Shown here: in pieces, positions 40,254 to 51,283 of the stretch
Numbering within the stretch: the first letter of the stretch is position 1
Layout of the letters: the number at the start of each line of letters is the position of its first letter
Assembly: GCA_000333855.2 (NCBI GenBank)
Contig: CM007316.1
Span: 1,436,195-1,500,194, forward strand
Direction of reading: 5' to 3'
Length of the DNA stretch: 64,000 bases
Origin: Endotrypanum monterogeii
Taxonomy: Eukaryota > Euglenozoa > Kinetoplastea > Trypanosomatida > Trypanosomatidae
The notes under the pieces: generated by a model
Told to the model about the DNA's origin: nothing
The model's database searches: none
What the model saw: only the letters and a program-made list of their open reading frames with translations
Translations under genes and position numbers: made by a program

Positions 40254-42074
40254 GTATATACAGTATATATACGTACAAAGACTTAAGGAAACACCCCCCT
40301 TTTTTGCTCTGTCTCGTTCACTTTGTCTCTGCCCGCTTCTTCGCTTGCCAAACTGTTGATTGCTCGTGGTTAAATTATGTGGTTTGATTTTTTTTTCTGT
40401 TTGCGGTGGATCATTCGATTTATCTACCTGTGTAGCACTGCGCGTCTGGCTGGTTGCAGAATTTCATGGGATACGTCGCTGTAGCCTTGAGGCGTTGAGC
40501 TGGAGTGGTGCCTCCAACAGCGTCAGACGGGCGGGGAGGGGGGAAGTAGGTGGCCACGCTAGGTGAAGCGAATGGCTCGACAAACACGTTCAAATACAAA
40601 CTCGTGATGTGGGGTTGCATACACATCAGCAATGTCTACACGTACGGGGCATTTAACGAGCTACAACGCCGCTAATCACATGGCCCTACTCCTAAGCGAT
40701 GTGTTGGACTCACCTATGTATATCATCCAACTATCAACTCAGGCGACGCGGCAAGAGGATCACCTCTTTCCGCCAGTTTTGCGTTTGCAGCTACTGCGTA
40801 CATGTGCGTACAGATGTCCTGGTTGTCTTTAGTTCACGACATCTCGGGGGATCGTTTGAATTATGAAGTCTCTAACAAGTCTATTCCGAGGACAGCGATA
40901 AGTGTCCTCCATTTTCTTGCTCGTTTCGGATTCGTTTCCTTCGACGACTGCATCGTTCAGTTGAAACAAACGACGGACGAAAGCAACTAATTCACTATAA
41001 CAACAACAACAACAACAATAATAAAGAGACAATGCACGCATGGCGTCGGATACAAAGCCTTTCTCGTTGCTGGCCAGGAATTCACAATTTCTTTCCCTCT
41101 CGTTACCAGAGTGAACGGGTGTGAGGGGGTGGGGGCACAAGAAAGCTCGCGATGGAAAAAAGGTGAGCGCTGGGTGGGCGCGTGGTGAAGGGTACAAGGA
41201 CGGGATTATACATTAAAAAAAAAAAGATGACACAGAGTTTCACAGAGGGAACCTTGCGGTGACGGCCTGTTGGTAGCGCTAGGCAATTCTATGAATTGTG
41301 TAAGAGGCGAGTCCTGCGCGCAGCCATATGCTGGTTCGCGAATACCCGATGAGGATTCTCTTCAAAAACAAACACTCTCGGCGCATGTACACCCTCGAGT
41401 GACCTGTTGATCTAGACCGTCATCCAGCGAGTTGTGTTGTTGGCCTCCTTTCCGTCCCCCTCCCCCTCCCCCTGGTGACGCTAGCGGTTAGCTGGTTTTC
41501 TTTCTCTCTCCCCCTCTGTGGCTTTACTGTTTCATGACAAACTCCAATGAAAATCAAAAAGATCTCTAGCTCTTTTCCTTTGGTACTTTTTATAGCTCCT
41601 CCTCGTCCCTTTTTGTTTGAAATTGTTTCCGCTGCTTCACGGCCGTTCTTCCGAAGCGTGCGTGCTCCATTACTTTGCACCTTCCATCTCTCTTTCTCTC
41701 TCGCAACAACGCCCCATCAAAATATCGTATTAGTGCTTTTTTTTGTTTTTATATTTTATCCCCTTCCCCGTGCTGTTGCTACTGTTTGCCTCATCGATAT
41801 TTATGACCGCCGTGTTGTGTGAATCGAGTCGCCATTTTTCTTCTCTGTCTTTTCGTGAGGGTGCGCCTTCTTCTGCACGCTGTGCGGCTGTCAGTACAAG
41901 ACTTGCCTCTCCCCATTACAGATTACCCAACTGTCAAACCCTTAGCCCGTTTCTATTCTTGTTTTGCGCCCCCCTCACCCACACACGCTCACGGCAGAAC
42001 GCTTAAGCTCAAAACAGGGAAGAAGCGAACAGAAAACAACACCAAAAAAAAAAAAAGAACAGAGTCTGGAAGCC

Positions 42075-45000
42075 ATGCCAGAGCGCGTGTCTGTGAACCA
42101 GGAGGTGTACTATTTCGACCCGAAAAATGGGTGGCTCCGCGGTGTTGTTAGGGAGATCGATGAGGCCAGTGTAATGGTAGAGGACAATGTGTCACGCACT
42201 TCGGTAAAGGTTGGTGCTGAGTATCTTCACGGATACATATCTGAAAGCTTCGATCTCGAGGACGCAGATCTCTTTCACGTGAGTGACCTTCACGTGGCCA
42301 CACTCCTTCACTGTGTGAAGGAGCGCTTCGAAAAATTACAGCAGCAGTACTCGCTCATGGGCGAAATGGTGCTTTCTGTCAACCCCTTCCGCCCCATGCG
42401 CTTCAATGCGGAGGAGGAGCGCAACAAATACCTTGCCCTTCCAGACCCTCGCGCCCTGCCCCCACACATTTGGCAGGTGGGGCACAAAGCCTTCAACGCA
42501 ATCTTTATCCACGGCAGAGAGAACCAGTCTGTCGTCATATCAGGTGAGTCCGGCTCCGGCAAGACAGAGAACGCCAAGATGCTCATCGCCTACCTTGGTC
42601 AACTGAGTCACAGACACAGCAGGAATCCTTCGCAGCGCAGCATCGCGGACAAGATAGATGAGAGTCTCACCTGCAGCAATCCGGTGATCGAGTCGTTCGG
42701 CAATGCACGCACTGTGCGCAACGACAATTCATCTCGCTTTGGGAAGTACATTAAGCTTTATTTCGATCCCGAGTCCGGTATTATGGTAAGCGGCGAGGCG
42801 GTCACCTACTTACTGGAGAGAAGCCGCATCATCATGCAATCTCCAGGGGAACGCAACTACCATATTTTCTACGAGATGCTGGCGGGACTGTCGCCGCGTG
42901 AAAAGCAGCGGCTGGGAGGACTGAAGACAGCGAAGGACTACAAATGTCTGAGCGGTGGAAACATTTTTGTACGCCGCGGCGTGGATGGGCAACCTCTTGA
43001 CGACGCGCGGGAGTTCCAGACGGTACGCAACGCGCTATCCACCATTGGGGTCCCGTCTGAGACTCAACAAGCGTTGTTTCGTGTGCTCGCTGCCATATTG
43101 CATTTGATGGAGACGGAATTCGAGAACGACGGCAACGACAAGGCTCGGATTGTGAACGAGACGCCATTGGAGACGGGTAGCGGGCTGCTCTGCGTGGATC
43201 AAGCCAAGCTGCGTGAGTGCTTTCTTGTTCGAAGCAAAACCTCCCTAGTGACGATCCTCGCTTCCAAGACAGAGGCCGAGACCTTGCGCAACGCCTTCTG
43301 TAAGGCACTGTATGTTGGCATTTTTGATCGACTGATCGAGTTTGTGAACGCCGCTATCCGACCCCCGGAGGGTTGCGGGAAGTGCAAATACATCGGCTTG
43401 CTCGACATTTTCGGTTTTGAGAATTTTCATCGAAACAGCTTCGAGCAGCTCTGCATCAATTATGCGAACGAGTCGTTGCAGAATCACTACAACAAGTACA
43501 CCTTCATTAACGACGAGGAAGAGTGTCGGCAGGAAGGCATCGATCTTCCTAAAATCGAGTTCCCCGACAATTCCGAGTGTGTTAACATGTTTGATGCGAA
43601 GCGTACCGGCATCTTCTCGATGCTGGATGAGGAGTGCAACTTCAAAGGGGGCACCACAGACCGCTTTACGTCAAACTTGTGGGAGCAGTGGTCCAAGAAA
43701 AACAACTATTTTGTGAAACCAAAGAGCACAATTCCCAATCAGTTTGGGGTGAATCACTACGCATCGTTCGTGAACTACGAGACGACGGATTGGCTCGAGA
43801 AAAATACGGACGCACTGAAGGAAGAAATGTATGAGTGCGTGGAACACTCCACGGACCCGTTCATCAAGACTCTGCTAACGACGGAAAAGAGCAAGGCGCG
43901 CCGTAAGCACACCGTTGCCATACGCTTCAAGCAGCAACTCGCAGATTTGCGTACCGAACTTGAGTCTACGGAGACACAGTTCATTCGCTGCATCAAGCCG
44001 AACATGAAGGCGAGCCCTTCGTCCCTGGACAACCTCCTGGTAGGTTCGCAGCTCGAGTCAGCCGGTGTGCTGCAGACCATTGAACTCAAGCGACAGGGTT
44101 ACCCTGTTCGCCGCCGACTGGAGGAGTTCTGCAGGTTTTTTTATTTTATCATGCCGCGCTCTACGGTGGACCTATGGAAGCAAAACCGCTACGGCGACGC
44201 CTGTAACAATCTCCTCGAATGGTACCAGCGGCTTTACGCGTGGGCCAAGCCCAACTACGCTGTCGGCAAGACTAAAGTATTCCTCCGTGCGGGGGTGTGG
44301 TCCTCACTGGAGCGACTGGTTCTGCGTCGACGCGCACAACTCATCAGCCTCTGTAAGTCCTACCTTGGCCGATGGGCCAGGGAGTTCCTCGAGCGCAAGC
44401 GTATCGAGAAGCAAAGGCGGCTGGAGCAACAGCGCAGGCTGCGCGAGGAGCGTGAGGCAAAGGCTGCTAGCGCTGCCAACGGTGTTCCAAAGGAGAAAGT
44501 GCAGTGGGTTGAGGAGATGTCCAATGTCTTCCCAGAGTTTGACATGGAAACACTGATGGATATCGCAGTGGAGGCAAACTCACGCGCAGATATGCTCAGC
44601 GCTATCCTGGCTATCCAGGCGGATCGTGTGGATAAGCAGGCGGCATCTGGGTTTATCGACGTGGTAACGGCTGCGAAGGTGGGCCATGCTGTCATCAAGA
44701 GTCTGATCTCTGCTGACATCAAGACGGTATCGGCGTTGTCCAAACTGAAGCCAGATGAGCTGAAGAGCCTTGGCGCCAGCGAGATAGAGGTCTTGGCAAT
44801 CTCAAAAAAGTTGACGGAGCAGAGGGGTCAGCGCGCCAAGTACAACCACCTTGCTCAGTCGGTTGGCACGGACGGCGAAGGTGCAGCGGCGCACGACCTC
44901 CTCCGTGCTGAGGCTGTTAGGCACCGCGACGACTTCGATGTCAAGGTGCGAATGCTTTTCAGCATGGGATTTGATGAGGCCACCAGCCGTCTTGTCTTGG

Positions 45001-45227
45001 CGCACTACAACGGCGATGTCGAGCGCGCTGCAGCCCGTCTGCTTTGTGGTGTGGACAAGCGCAAAGTTAAAACCAACGCACGAAAACACAAAGAATTCAA
45101 CACCACAGATCCTACAGTTCAGCAGCTTATTTCTCTCGGCGCTACGAAGCAGGACGCAAAGATGGCGATGCGTCGCAACAATGGCGACGTTAGCGGTGCC
45201 GCCAAAATGCTGTTCAAAGTTCGCTAA
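42075..45227 (+). CDS. MYO21: Class XXI myosin with two UBA domains
   Basis: 1050 residues, almost exactly the length of Leishmania myosin XXI, the myosin reported to be expressed in that genus and found mainly at the flagellar base and along the flagellum. The motor (~70-740) is complete: P-loop GESGSGKT at 157-164, switch I N-x-N-S-S-R-F-G-K starting near 216, switch II D-I-F-G-F-E at 444-449. A short neck (~745-770) may bind one calmodulin, followed by a highly charged helix (~770-805) rich in Arg and Glu. Two UBA folds close the tail, at about 954-992 and 1012-1048, each with M/L-G-F/A and N-G-D-V motifs. UBA domains bind ubiquitin, so cargo or turnover linked to ubiquitin is plausible but inferred. 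Start: first ATG giving the normal myosin N-terminal SH3-like region. Candidate splice AGs lie 78 and 153 bases upstream. Confidence 0.95.
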   Translation: MPERVSVNQEVYYFDPKNGWLRGVVREIDEASVMVEDNVSRTSVKVGAEYLHGYISESFDLEDADLFHVSDLHVATLLHCVKERFEKLQQQYSLMGEMVLSVNPFRPMRFNAEEERNKYLALPDPRALPPHIWQVGHKAFNAIFIHGRENQSVVISGESGSGKTENAKMLIAYLGQLSHRHSRNPSQRSIADKIDESLTCSNPVIESFGNARTVRNDNSSRFGKYIKLYFDPESGIMVSGEAVTYLLERSRIIMQSPGERNYHIFYEMLAGLSPREKQRLGGLKTAKDYKCLSGGNIFVRRGVDGQPLDDAREFQTVRNALSTIGVPSETQQALFRVLAAILHLMETEFENDGNDKARIVNETPLETGSGLLCVDQAKLRECFLVRSKTSLVTILASKTEAETLRNAFCKALYVGIFDRLIEFVNAAIRPPEGCGKCKYIGLLDIFGFENFHRNSFEQLCINYANESLQNHYNKYTFINDEEECRQEGIDLPKIEFPDNSECVNMFDAKRTGIFSMLDEECNFKGGTTDRFTSNLWEQWSKKNNYFVKPKSTIPNQFGVNHYASFVNYETTDWLEKNTDALKEEMYECVEHSTDPFIKTLLTTEKSKARRKHTVAIRFKQQLADLRTELESTETQFIRCIKPNMKASPSSLDNLLVGSQLESAGVLQTIELKRQGYPVRRRLEEFCRFFYFIMPRSTVDLWKQNRYGDACNNLLEWYQRLYAWAKPNYAVGKTKVFLRAGVWSSLERLVLRRRAQLISLCKSYLGRWAREFLERKRIEKQRRLEQQRRLREEREAKAASAANGVPKEKVQWVEEMSNVFPEFDMETLMDIAVEANSRADMLSAILAIQADRVDKQAASGFIDVVTAAKVGHAVIKSLISADIKTVSALSKLKPDELKSLGASEIEVLAISKKLTEQRGQRAKYNHLAQSVGTDGEGAAAHDLLRAEAVRHRDDFDVKVRMLFSMGFDEATSRLVLAHYNGDVERAAARLLCGVDKRKVKTNARKHKEFNTTDPTVQQLISLGATKQDAKMAMRRNNGDVSGAAKMLFKVR

Positions 45228-46222
45228 GTCTCTCCTTTCCCTCCCTGGAGACTTTACCTGAAGCTCCTGGGCGACCAGCTGGGAGCAAGCACCGGAGCCT
45301 CATGCACACCAATCAACACGCGCTATTGATTCTCTCGAACATAGAGGAGACCTGTCCCCCCCCCCACCACCAAAAAAAAAAAAGTTTTGCATGCAAAGTG
45401 ATTTTCATCCTGATCAAATATTTCGTCCGAATTCGTTTACACACCCCTTCCTGTACAACGTTTTTTTCTTTTCCCAATTCATCTGAGATATATATTTTCG
45501 GAGACGCGCCACGTTGCTTCTGTCTTGGTTTCTAACTGCTCATATTGACGGCTTGCCAGTATTTCTTCAAAGAGCACTTATCCATTTCATGGAGGTGTGT
45601 GTGCGTGCGTGCGTGGGTGCGTGTCTTTGCATCTCTCTGATGCCAGCGTACCTCTCATTTTTCCCTCCCTCGTTTTCCCTGAGCTCCATTACTGTTTCCT
45701 TGAGTCGAATGTGCGGGGATCGTACTGGCGCCGCTGCGCTGATGCTGCACTCGTTCTCTTTTGTGTTTTCTGTCGCCACACTGGGTCGAGTTACTGCATT
45801 TCATCTCGCATCCTTTGGCTAAATCTTTTTATTTTCCCCTTCTCCCTCACTTTTTTTTTTTTTGCGTGTGTGTTTGTAAAGTGGGTTTTGTGCTGGGAAG
45901 CAGCGCCTCGCTGTCGTCCTCCGTTTATCCCGGTGGTACTGCAGACTCCTCACTTTTTTAGATACATATATTCTCCCCCCGTGCTTCACCCTTTTTCCCC
46001 TTCTCGTAACTCACAAAGTATTTCTGTTTCCGTGACTCTATTCGCACTACTTTCTTTCAACCATTCGGGGGACTTCAATCCAAAAAAAAAGTGCTCTCCC
46101 GACTCCAACAGCGGAAGATGTCAGCGGGCTTTATTCTTTTTCCCTCAGATTCATTGCGAATTTTCTTCCCTGATGCTTTCCATTCATTTGTTGTCTTATG
46201 AACCTCTCTGTGGACGTATTGC

Positions 46223-46259
<37 letters not shown>
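46223..46259. repeat. Compound (TA)(TG) microsatellite
   Basis: A TA run passes directly into a TG run, in the long spacer after MYO21. Confidence 0.88.
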
Positions 46260-48040
46260 CGCGTTACCTCATTGCTCCTCGGATTCATCTTAGCGTCTCG
46301 ATCATCTCTTTCGTGAATCGCTTGATAGAGGCTGAGTGTGTGTGTGTGTGTGCGTCTGTTTCCGTGTTTCACTACCTGCGATTACCTTCTCACCTATTTC
46401 TTCCCGTTACCCATTCCTTCCCCCCCGCATCCCCGCTCAAAGGCTCTTGAGTTTTCTCTTCCCCACGTCTTTTCTTTTCCTTTGTCAGTCTTTTGTCCCC
46501 GAACATTTTTTTTTGTGTGTCTCTGTCATTCTTCTGCAGTACTCTCACATACTGCTTGGCAGCATTCGTTTCCGCTGTCGCTACGAATTCTTGTTAGCCA
46601 CACCTCTTTTTTTTTTTTCGCCTATTCATAGTGCTCTTATGTCTACGGGTCATTTGATGTACGCCGCATTCACGCGATTGGTCGTCTCTAGATGATGCAA
46701 TTGATGTTAGAGCATCACGCCATGCCTTACTCCTTTTTTTCTCATAACAAGACACAGCTTGTGAGTGTGTTTGTGTTTGTGTGTGGGTAAGGACCCCCGT
46801 CAGCTCCCCTCCCCTCCAGGTAGGCTTCAGGAGACTGAATCTTAGATCGCGGTTGCGGTTTGCAGTCAGCGTGTGCTCAAGTGTTTCGTGTGTGTACTTG
46901 CAGAAGAGTGTAAGTCACGATATGTTCAAGGACGTGCGATGCGGTCATTTTTCATACACACTAGCAGTGACTTGATATAGACACTCACACTCTTTCTCTT
47001 TCCCTCCTTCATTGATACTCAAGGCGTGCATCTGTCCATGCGTGAACGTTTTCTGGCTAGATCTCCAGAAAGCATGATTGCGTTCTGAGAGGTGTACCCA
47101 AATACCCCTGTGTGTATATTCCTTTTATGATATATTGGGCCCTCGGTATAGATTGAGTAGTTTCCATTTCCCCCCAAATGTCTCCTCTACTCCCTTTTTT
47201 TTTTCACATTTATTCCCTTCTCTGTGTGTGCACTTTTTTTTCACTATTCTATGTCATCGTTCAGGGAATGAGCGTCCTCTTGACTAACAAGCAACCGAGA
47301 TCATCATTTCCCTCATTGATCGCTTGTAGTCATATGTAGTACGGATAACAGGGAAGTCGGCAGCTGCTCGCGCGATCGTTGTTCCACTCAATCTCCGGTC
47401 TTCTTCTCGCACCATCCTGATGGACTTTTTTTGTGTACGCTCGTCGCCATTTTCTCAACTGTTTCCAAGGCTTACCTTGCTCTGGAGAAACTCTCTCCAG
47501 CACTTCCCCCTACCCCTTCGCGCTTCTCTTCGCCGTTTTCCTCTGTTTTCAGTACCAACGCTACTACCCCCTCCTTTTTTTTTTTTCTGTCGTCGTCGTT
47601 CTTTGTGCGTGTGTCACACCCCCGCGAGTTAGAAGTTTTCCTATACCTCCTTCCCTCTTTCCCCAAACTCATCTCCTTCTCTCTACATGCGTGTGGATGA
47701 TTGTGTGTGTGTGTGTTTATCTCCCCAAGTAGCGACGAGTCCTTAAACAGAGGCTCATATTTCTGGTGAAAAAAAAATGCCACACAACAGAGCTGGCAGC
47801 AGTCACTTACATGGAAAGTAAATATCAAGAACGACAGCAGCACCAGATTCAAAAATGGGCGCGTGGGAGAGGGTGAGGCCAGCCAGCTGGGTTCTCTCGC
47901 CGTGACGCTTAACTATGGGTAGAACCCCTTGTCGCCATTCTTAGCAGTCGCTGATTCCTGCGCGATGCAAATAACCACTTGTATAAGTGAGTCTGGCATT
48001 TCTGCAGTTCATCTCGCAGCAATGCCTAATATCATATACG

Positions 48041-48042
48041 TA

Positions 48043-48068
<26 letters not shown>
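48041..48068. repeat. (GT) microsatellite
   Basis: About 28 bases of alternating TG in non-coding sequence. Confidence 0.88.
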
Positions 48069-48073
<5 letters not shown>

Positions 48074-48294
48074 TTGTGAAGGTGTAGCAGCGTGTGAAAC
48101 GCGCGCTTATGCACGTCGGAGCACCTCTCTGTGTGGACTAATCGCCATCATGACGTTCCAGCACGCGGCGATAGAGCACCATCGACATCCGAATCGGCCA
48201 GTCGCTTCTGACAGGGTCATTCATTATGTCCAATAATAATAAAAAATCACCCCATTTGTAAACACTTCACTTTTGCTTTTCCCGTCTCCCCTTA

Positions 48295-48351
48295 TTTTTT
48301 TTCCCCCTTTATACACCACCTGCTTTTTTTTTTTCTCTTCACCAATTATAG
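48295..48351 (+). promoter_or_regulatory. Candidate spliced-leader acceptor of WDR53-like gene
   Basis: Two T/C tracts end in CCAATTATAG with AG at 48350-48351, giving a 180-base leader. Confidence 0.55.
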
Positions 48352-48531
48352 CTTGTGTGGTTGAGTTGATGCCGTAACGCTGTTTCTGCCACGTGCCAAG
48401 GGTATCATCGGCTCCTGCTAACTGCAAGCGTCGATCGTTCACTGACAAGGGGAGATCGAAGCAAGGCCTGCTTCACTTCAAACACTCACTACGCATCTAT
48501 ACTCACGGCCGTGCTTCTCTGATCAATCGTA

Positions 48532-49608
48532 ATGGAGCTCCTCGGAAAGGAATCCTCCGGGGTGGTCTCAGTCGCTTGCGGGTCGGGGAGCATCACATCG
48601 TTTGCTACCCTTTCGAGTTATGGAACTCTGACCCTATGGGATACGCGTCTTCCACGAAAAAACTACGTGTCGCTCCGTAATCCGAATAGCGTCGCTGCCG
48701 GGGAAGCCGCAGAGCTGCGCTACCTCCATGACCGTCACGTCGCCGTGGCACTTTGTGGCAATGTAGTCCAGCTTTTTGATACCCGTAAGTGCATTTCGTG
48801 TTTAACCGAGTACGTTCACGATAAAGAGTGCGTCACCTTCTTAAGAAACGAGCCACCGGTAGACTACTCCACAACGCTGATAGTGGACGAGGACGGCGGA
48901 ATATTTCCTTTTAATTTAGCAGACGGCTCCTTGCCTTCCTACCTGGAGGGGTACGTGTTTGGTGATTCAGAGCCCTCTCCTTTGCCATCGGGAAGCACAT
49001 TTGGAGACTTGTCAAACTACTGCAGCGGGCTGCACTGCATTGATCTTGCTTCTGGTGAATGCGGTGCCGCTACCCGGATACTCTTCACTGTTGGAATGGA
49101 CGGAGAAGGCGCTCTCTATCGCACGGCCGACAGTGCAGATTCCGCGCGCGTCCGATTCTCCCTCTCGCAGGAGTCGCCAACGAACGGCAGTGCTCAGATG
49201 GTGAACCCTCCTCTCATTAACTGCACCGCCGCTTGTGGCGCTCAGGTCGCAGTTGGTCGGGCTAACGGCATGTTTTCCATCTACGACATTGAGCAGTGCG
49301 GCCCGGACGAGGCTATGGCGTCTCCAGGGCACGCTGTCAACGGACTGTGCTATGTAGACTGGGTGTCGCCGAAGGTGTTGCTGACTACTTCTCTTTGCGG
49401 GGATGTCACGGGATGGGCGGTTGGCGCCTTTATGGAAGGCGACGAAGGGAAAGAAGACGAAGGACCGGAGGTTGTTGCGGCCCTTGCGCATCGCGAGGTA
49501 CCCACATGTCAGCGAGCGACAGTGAACTGCGCAGACCGTTTGGATGACACTCGTTACATTTTCGGTGATCATCTTGGGAATGTTACCCTAGCGCAGATAG
49601 ATATCTGA
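48532..49608 (+). CDS. WD40 protein, WDR53-like
   Basis: 358 residues, WD40 propeller. Repeats are weak but visible: I-T-S-F-A-T-x-S-S-Y-G-T-L-T-L-W-D-T-R (~21-39), V-V-Q-L-F-D-T-R (~80-87), a V-A-V-G-R-A-N-G-M-F-S-I-Y-D strand (~238-251) and a final N-C-A-D-x-x... strand at the C-terminus. The sentence-like order of features (N-P-P/A-L before an A-x-G/S-C-G... strand, and an H-x-x-x-V-x-C/W strand near the end) resembles animal WDR53, a likely substrate receptor of CUL4-DDB1 ubiquitin ligases. An acidic insertion lies at ~305-318. WD40 proteins are easily confused, so the name is tentative. Confidence 0.75.
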   Translation: MELLGKESSGVVSVACGSGSITSFATLSSYGTLTLWDTRLPRKNYVSLRNPNSVAAGEAAELRYLHDRHVAVALCGNVVQLFDTRKCISCLTEYVHDKECVTFLRNEPPVDYSTTLIVDEDGGIFPFNLADGSLPSYLEGYVFGDSEPSPLPSGSTFGDLSNYCSGLHCIDLASGECGAATRILFTVGMDGEGALYRTADSADSARVRFSLSQESPTNGSAQMVNPPLINCTAACGAQVAVGRANGMFSIYDIEQCGPDEAMASPGHAVNGLCYVDWVSPKVLLTTSLCGDVTGWAVGAFMEGDEGKEDEGPEVVAALAHREVPTCQRATVNCADRLDDTRYIFGDHLGNVTLAQIDI

Positions 49609-51262
49609 GGGTTATGTACATCAGCCGATTCTCAGGTCATTGTCTTCGGGTCAGACGCGAGTGGAGGTGCACGTATTAGTTCAGGTAACTGAGGATTAAT
49701 GATGCCGAGTCTACCGACACACGGAGAGAAGCCCGCCGAGAACGTAGCTGCTGTGAGGTCCGCGCTGTGTAGAGGGGGGGGACTCGTTGGCACCTCCGTA
49801 TGCAGCGAATTCTCACTGGAGGGCCCTTTCTCTCCCTTTTCCCCCTTTTTCCTTTTCCGGTGGGTTTGACTCGATGCGCAGAGGATGTGCGTCGTTTCAG
49901 ATTTTCTAGTCACACTCGAGACAAGGTTATTGGGCAAAAAATTCTTAGCGTAAGATGGGAGGAGGTCGTCTGACGAGGCTGTAGAAAAGCTCATCTACAG
50001 CTCACCTTTCCTTTTCCAAAGTCTGTGCAATGAGAACGAGATCATCAGGATCTCCCAAAGGAGGGAACGAAGAGAAATTCTTCGTTTCTTTACAAGTTGT
50101 GTTAATCTTCCGACCTCTACTCAGGTTGCATGGCGGCGATTCGGTGCAACGAGCATGTTTGTGTCACTCGAAGCCATCACCCATGGTGATGGCCACGTGC
50201 GTCCGTCAGGGCTTTGCCCCTGTCGTTGGTGTGTGGCCGATGAGGTGTGTGGACGAGTCGGTGAGGAGCACGACGCACTATGAGTCGTAACGTAACCGGT
50301 CGAGAGAAGTCCACAGCTACGCGAACACCACGCCGTGAGAACAAGAGCCCTTCTTGGGGCTCAGCATGGGGTCAGAGGAGCGAGGTGAGGAGGAGGTCTT
50401 CCATGTAAACGCTTTCTTACAGTTGTTCTACACACCACCCGATGAGAGTGTGACCTGTGACGGGGCTCGAGCGCAGTCAAACACACACACACACACGCAC
50501 ACACACACACACACCTACGCATTAATTGGGGTGACGTTTAAAACAACAAAAAACAAGAAAACAATTTCGACTAGATTTGGTCCCGCACTTGTGAACTATT
50601 GGATCGTGCGGAGGTAACCGAAAAAGATAACAAAGGGTGGGACTCCTCTTATCGTAGACGGTTCTCCTGCTTGTGGACGAGGCCAGCATGCGACAAAGCT
50701 TCTCCTCCCCATCTCGTCGAGGTGATTGTCAATCAATGCGGCACACCGGAATAATAGACGAGGCACCTTCGCGTCCTGCCAAGGGAGGTCGATGATTTCA
50801 AAGGATCGGGTCGCTAGTGTGCGGAAGGAACGTGTGGTATTTGTGTGTGTGCATATCACTAGGTGAACCCAACCTTACGCCTCAAGTTTAACCTCGGAGG
50901 CACTGCTGAAAACTTTTTAGCCAAGTCTCCATGCTGTGGCAGTAGTTTGCAATACATGCTTTTAAATGTCCCCACTCCCACACATTGGTGCTCGGGCAGG
51001 ACCAGGTGCTTTTTCATGGTGGCATTTTTCTGAGTAAGTGTCTGTGTGTTTCTCTCTCGTAACTTCTTTGGACACGTTGCCTGTCAATGGTTTCCTCTCA
51101 CCCCTTGTCGCCTCTCAGAATCTCTTTGTCTCCATCTGCTTCTTATGCAGTGCACGCGCACACATGGCACAGTGTCCACATCATACGTGAGCGTTTTGTG
51201 TGCTCTTCCCTTTCGCGTCGTTTCCCCCCTTTTCCCTGCCGCTAAGAATTCTCATCACGTGC
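49609..51262. other. Intergenic region
   Basis: Holds a (CA) run at 50480-50514, otherwise mixed sequence with C/T tracts at 49826-49857 and 51213-51240. No gene seen. Confidence 0.65.
50480..50514. repeat. (CA) microsatellite
   Basis: About 35 bases of alternating CA with one interruption. Confidence 0.88.
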
Positions 51263-51283
51263 ATGAGGCCTCCGCCTTTACAG
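51213..51283 (+). promoter_or_regulatory. Two possible spliced-leader acceptors of ATG4
   Basis: After the C/T tract 51213-51240 the first AG is in CTAAG at 51245-51246, upstream of the ATG at 51263. A second, CTTTACAG with AG at 51282-51283, touches the ATG at 51284. Confidence 0.5.

Larger units (their letters stand above)
39640..42074. other. Intergenic region, 2.4 kb
   Basis: Includes a perfect 70-bp TA-centred palindrome (40018-40087), a (CA) run at 40097-40112, a second TA array (40231-40253), a (CAA) run near 41001-41018 and several C/T tracts. Candidate splice AGs for the myosin are at 41920-41921 and 41996-41997. Two small open frames (40632-40832, 40802-40990) are not convincing. 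Confidence 0.65.
45228..48531. other. Intergenic region, 3.3 kb, the longest in the window
   Basis: Strongly T/C-rich on the + strand, with C- and A-runs (45356-45383), T-runs (45850-45862, 46609-46619, 47576-47587), a TA/GT compound repeat (46223-46259), a (GT) run (48041-48068) and a T/C tract with AG at 48350-48351, the candidate splice site for the WD40 gene. Many long pyrimidine-driven open frames occur but none has coding character. Its length would allow a non-coding RNA or a small gene that I cannot see. Confidence 0.6.

Noticed and set aside
40632..40990. Two short overlapping open frames in the spacer before MYO21
   Set aside because: Each under 70 codons, without recognisable features; chance frames are common at this size.
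45597..46316. Open frame of 239 codons in the long spacer after MYO21
   Set aside because: Low-complexity Phe/Ser/Cys sequence produced by T/C-rich DNA and running through a TA/GT microsatellite.
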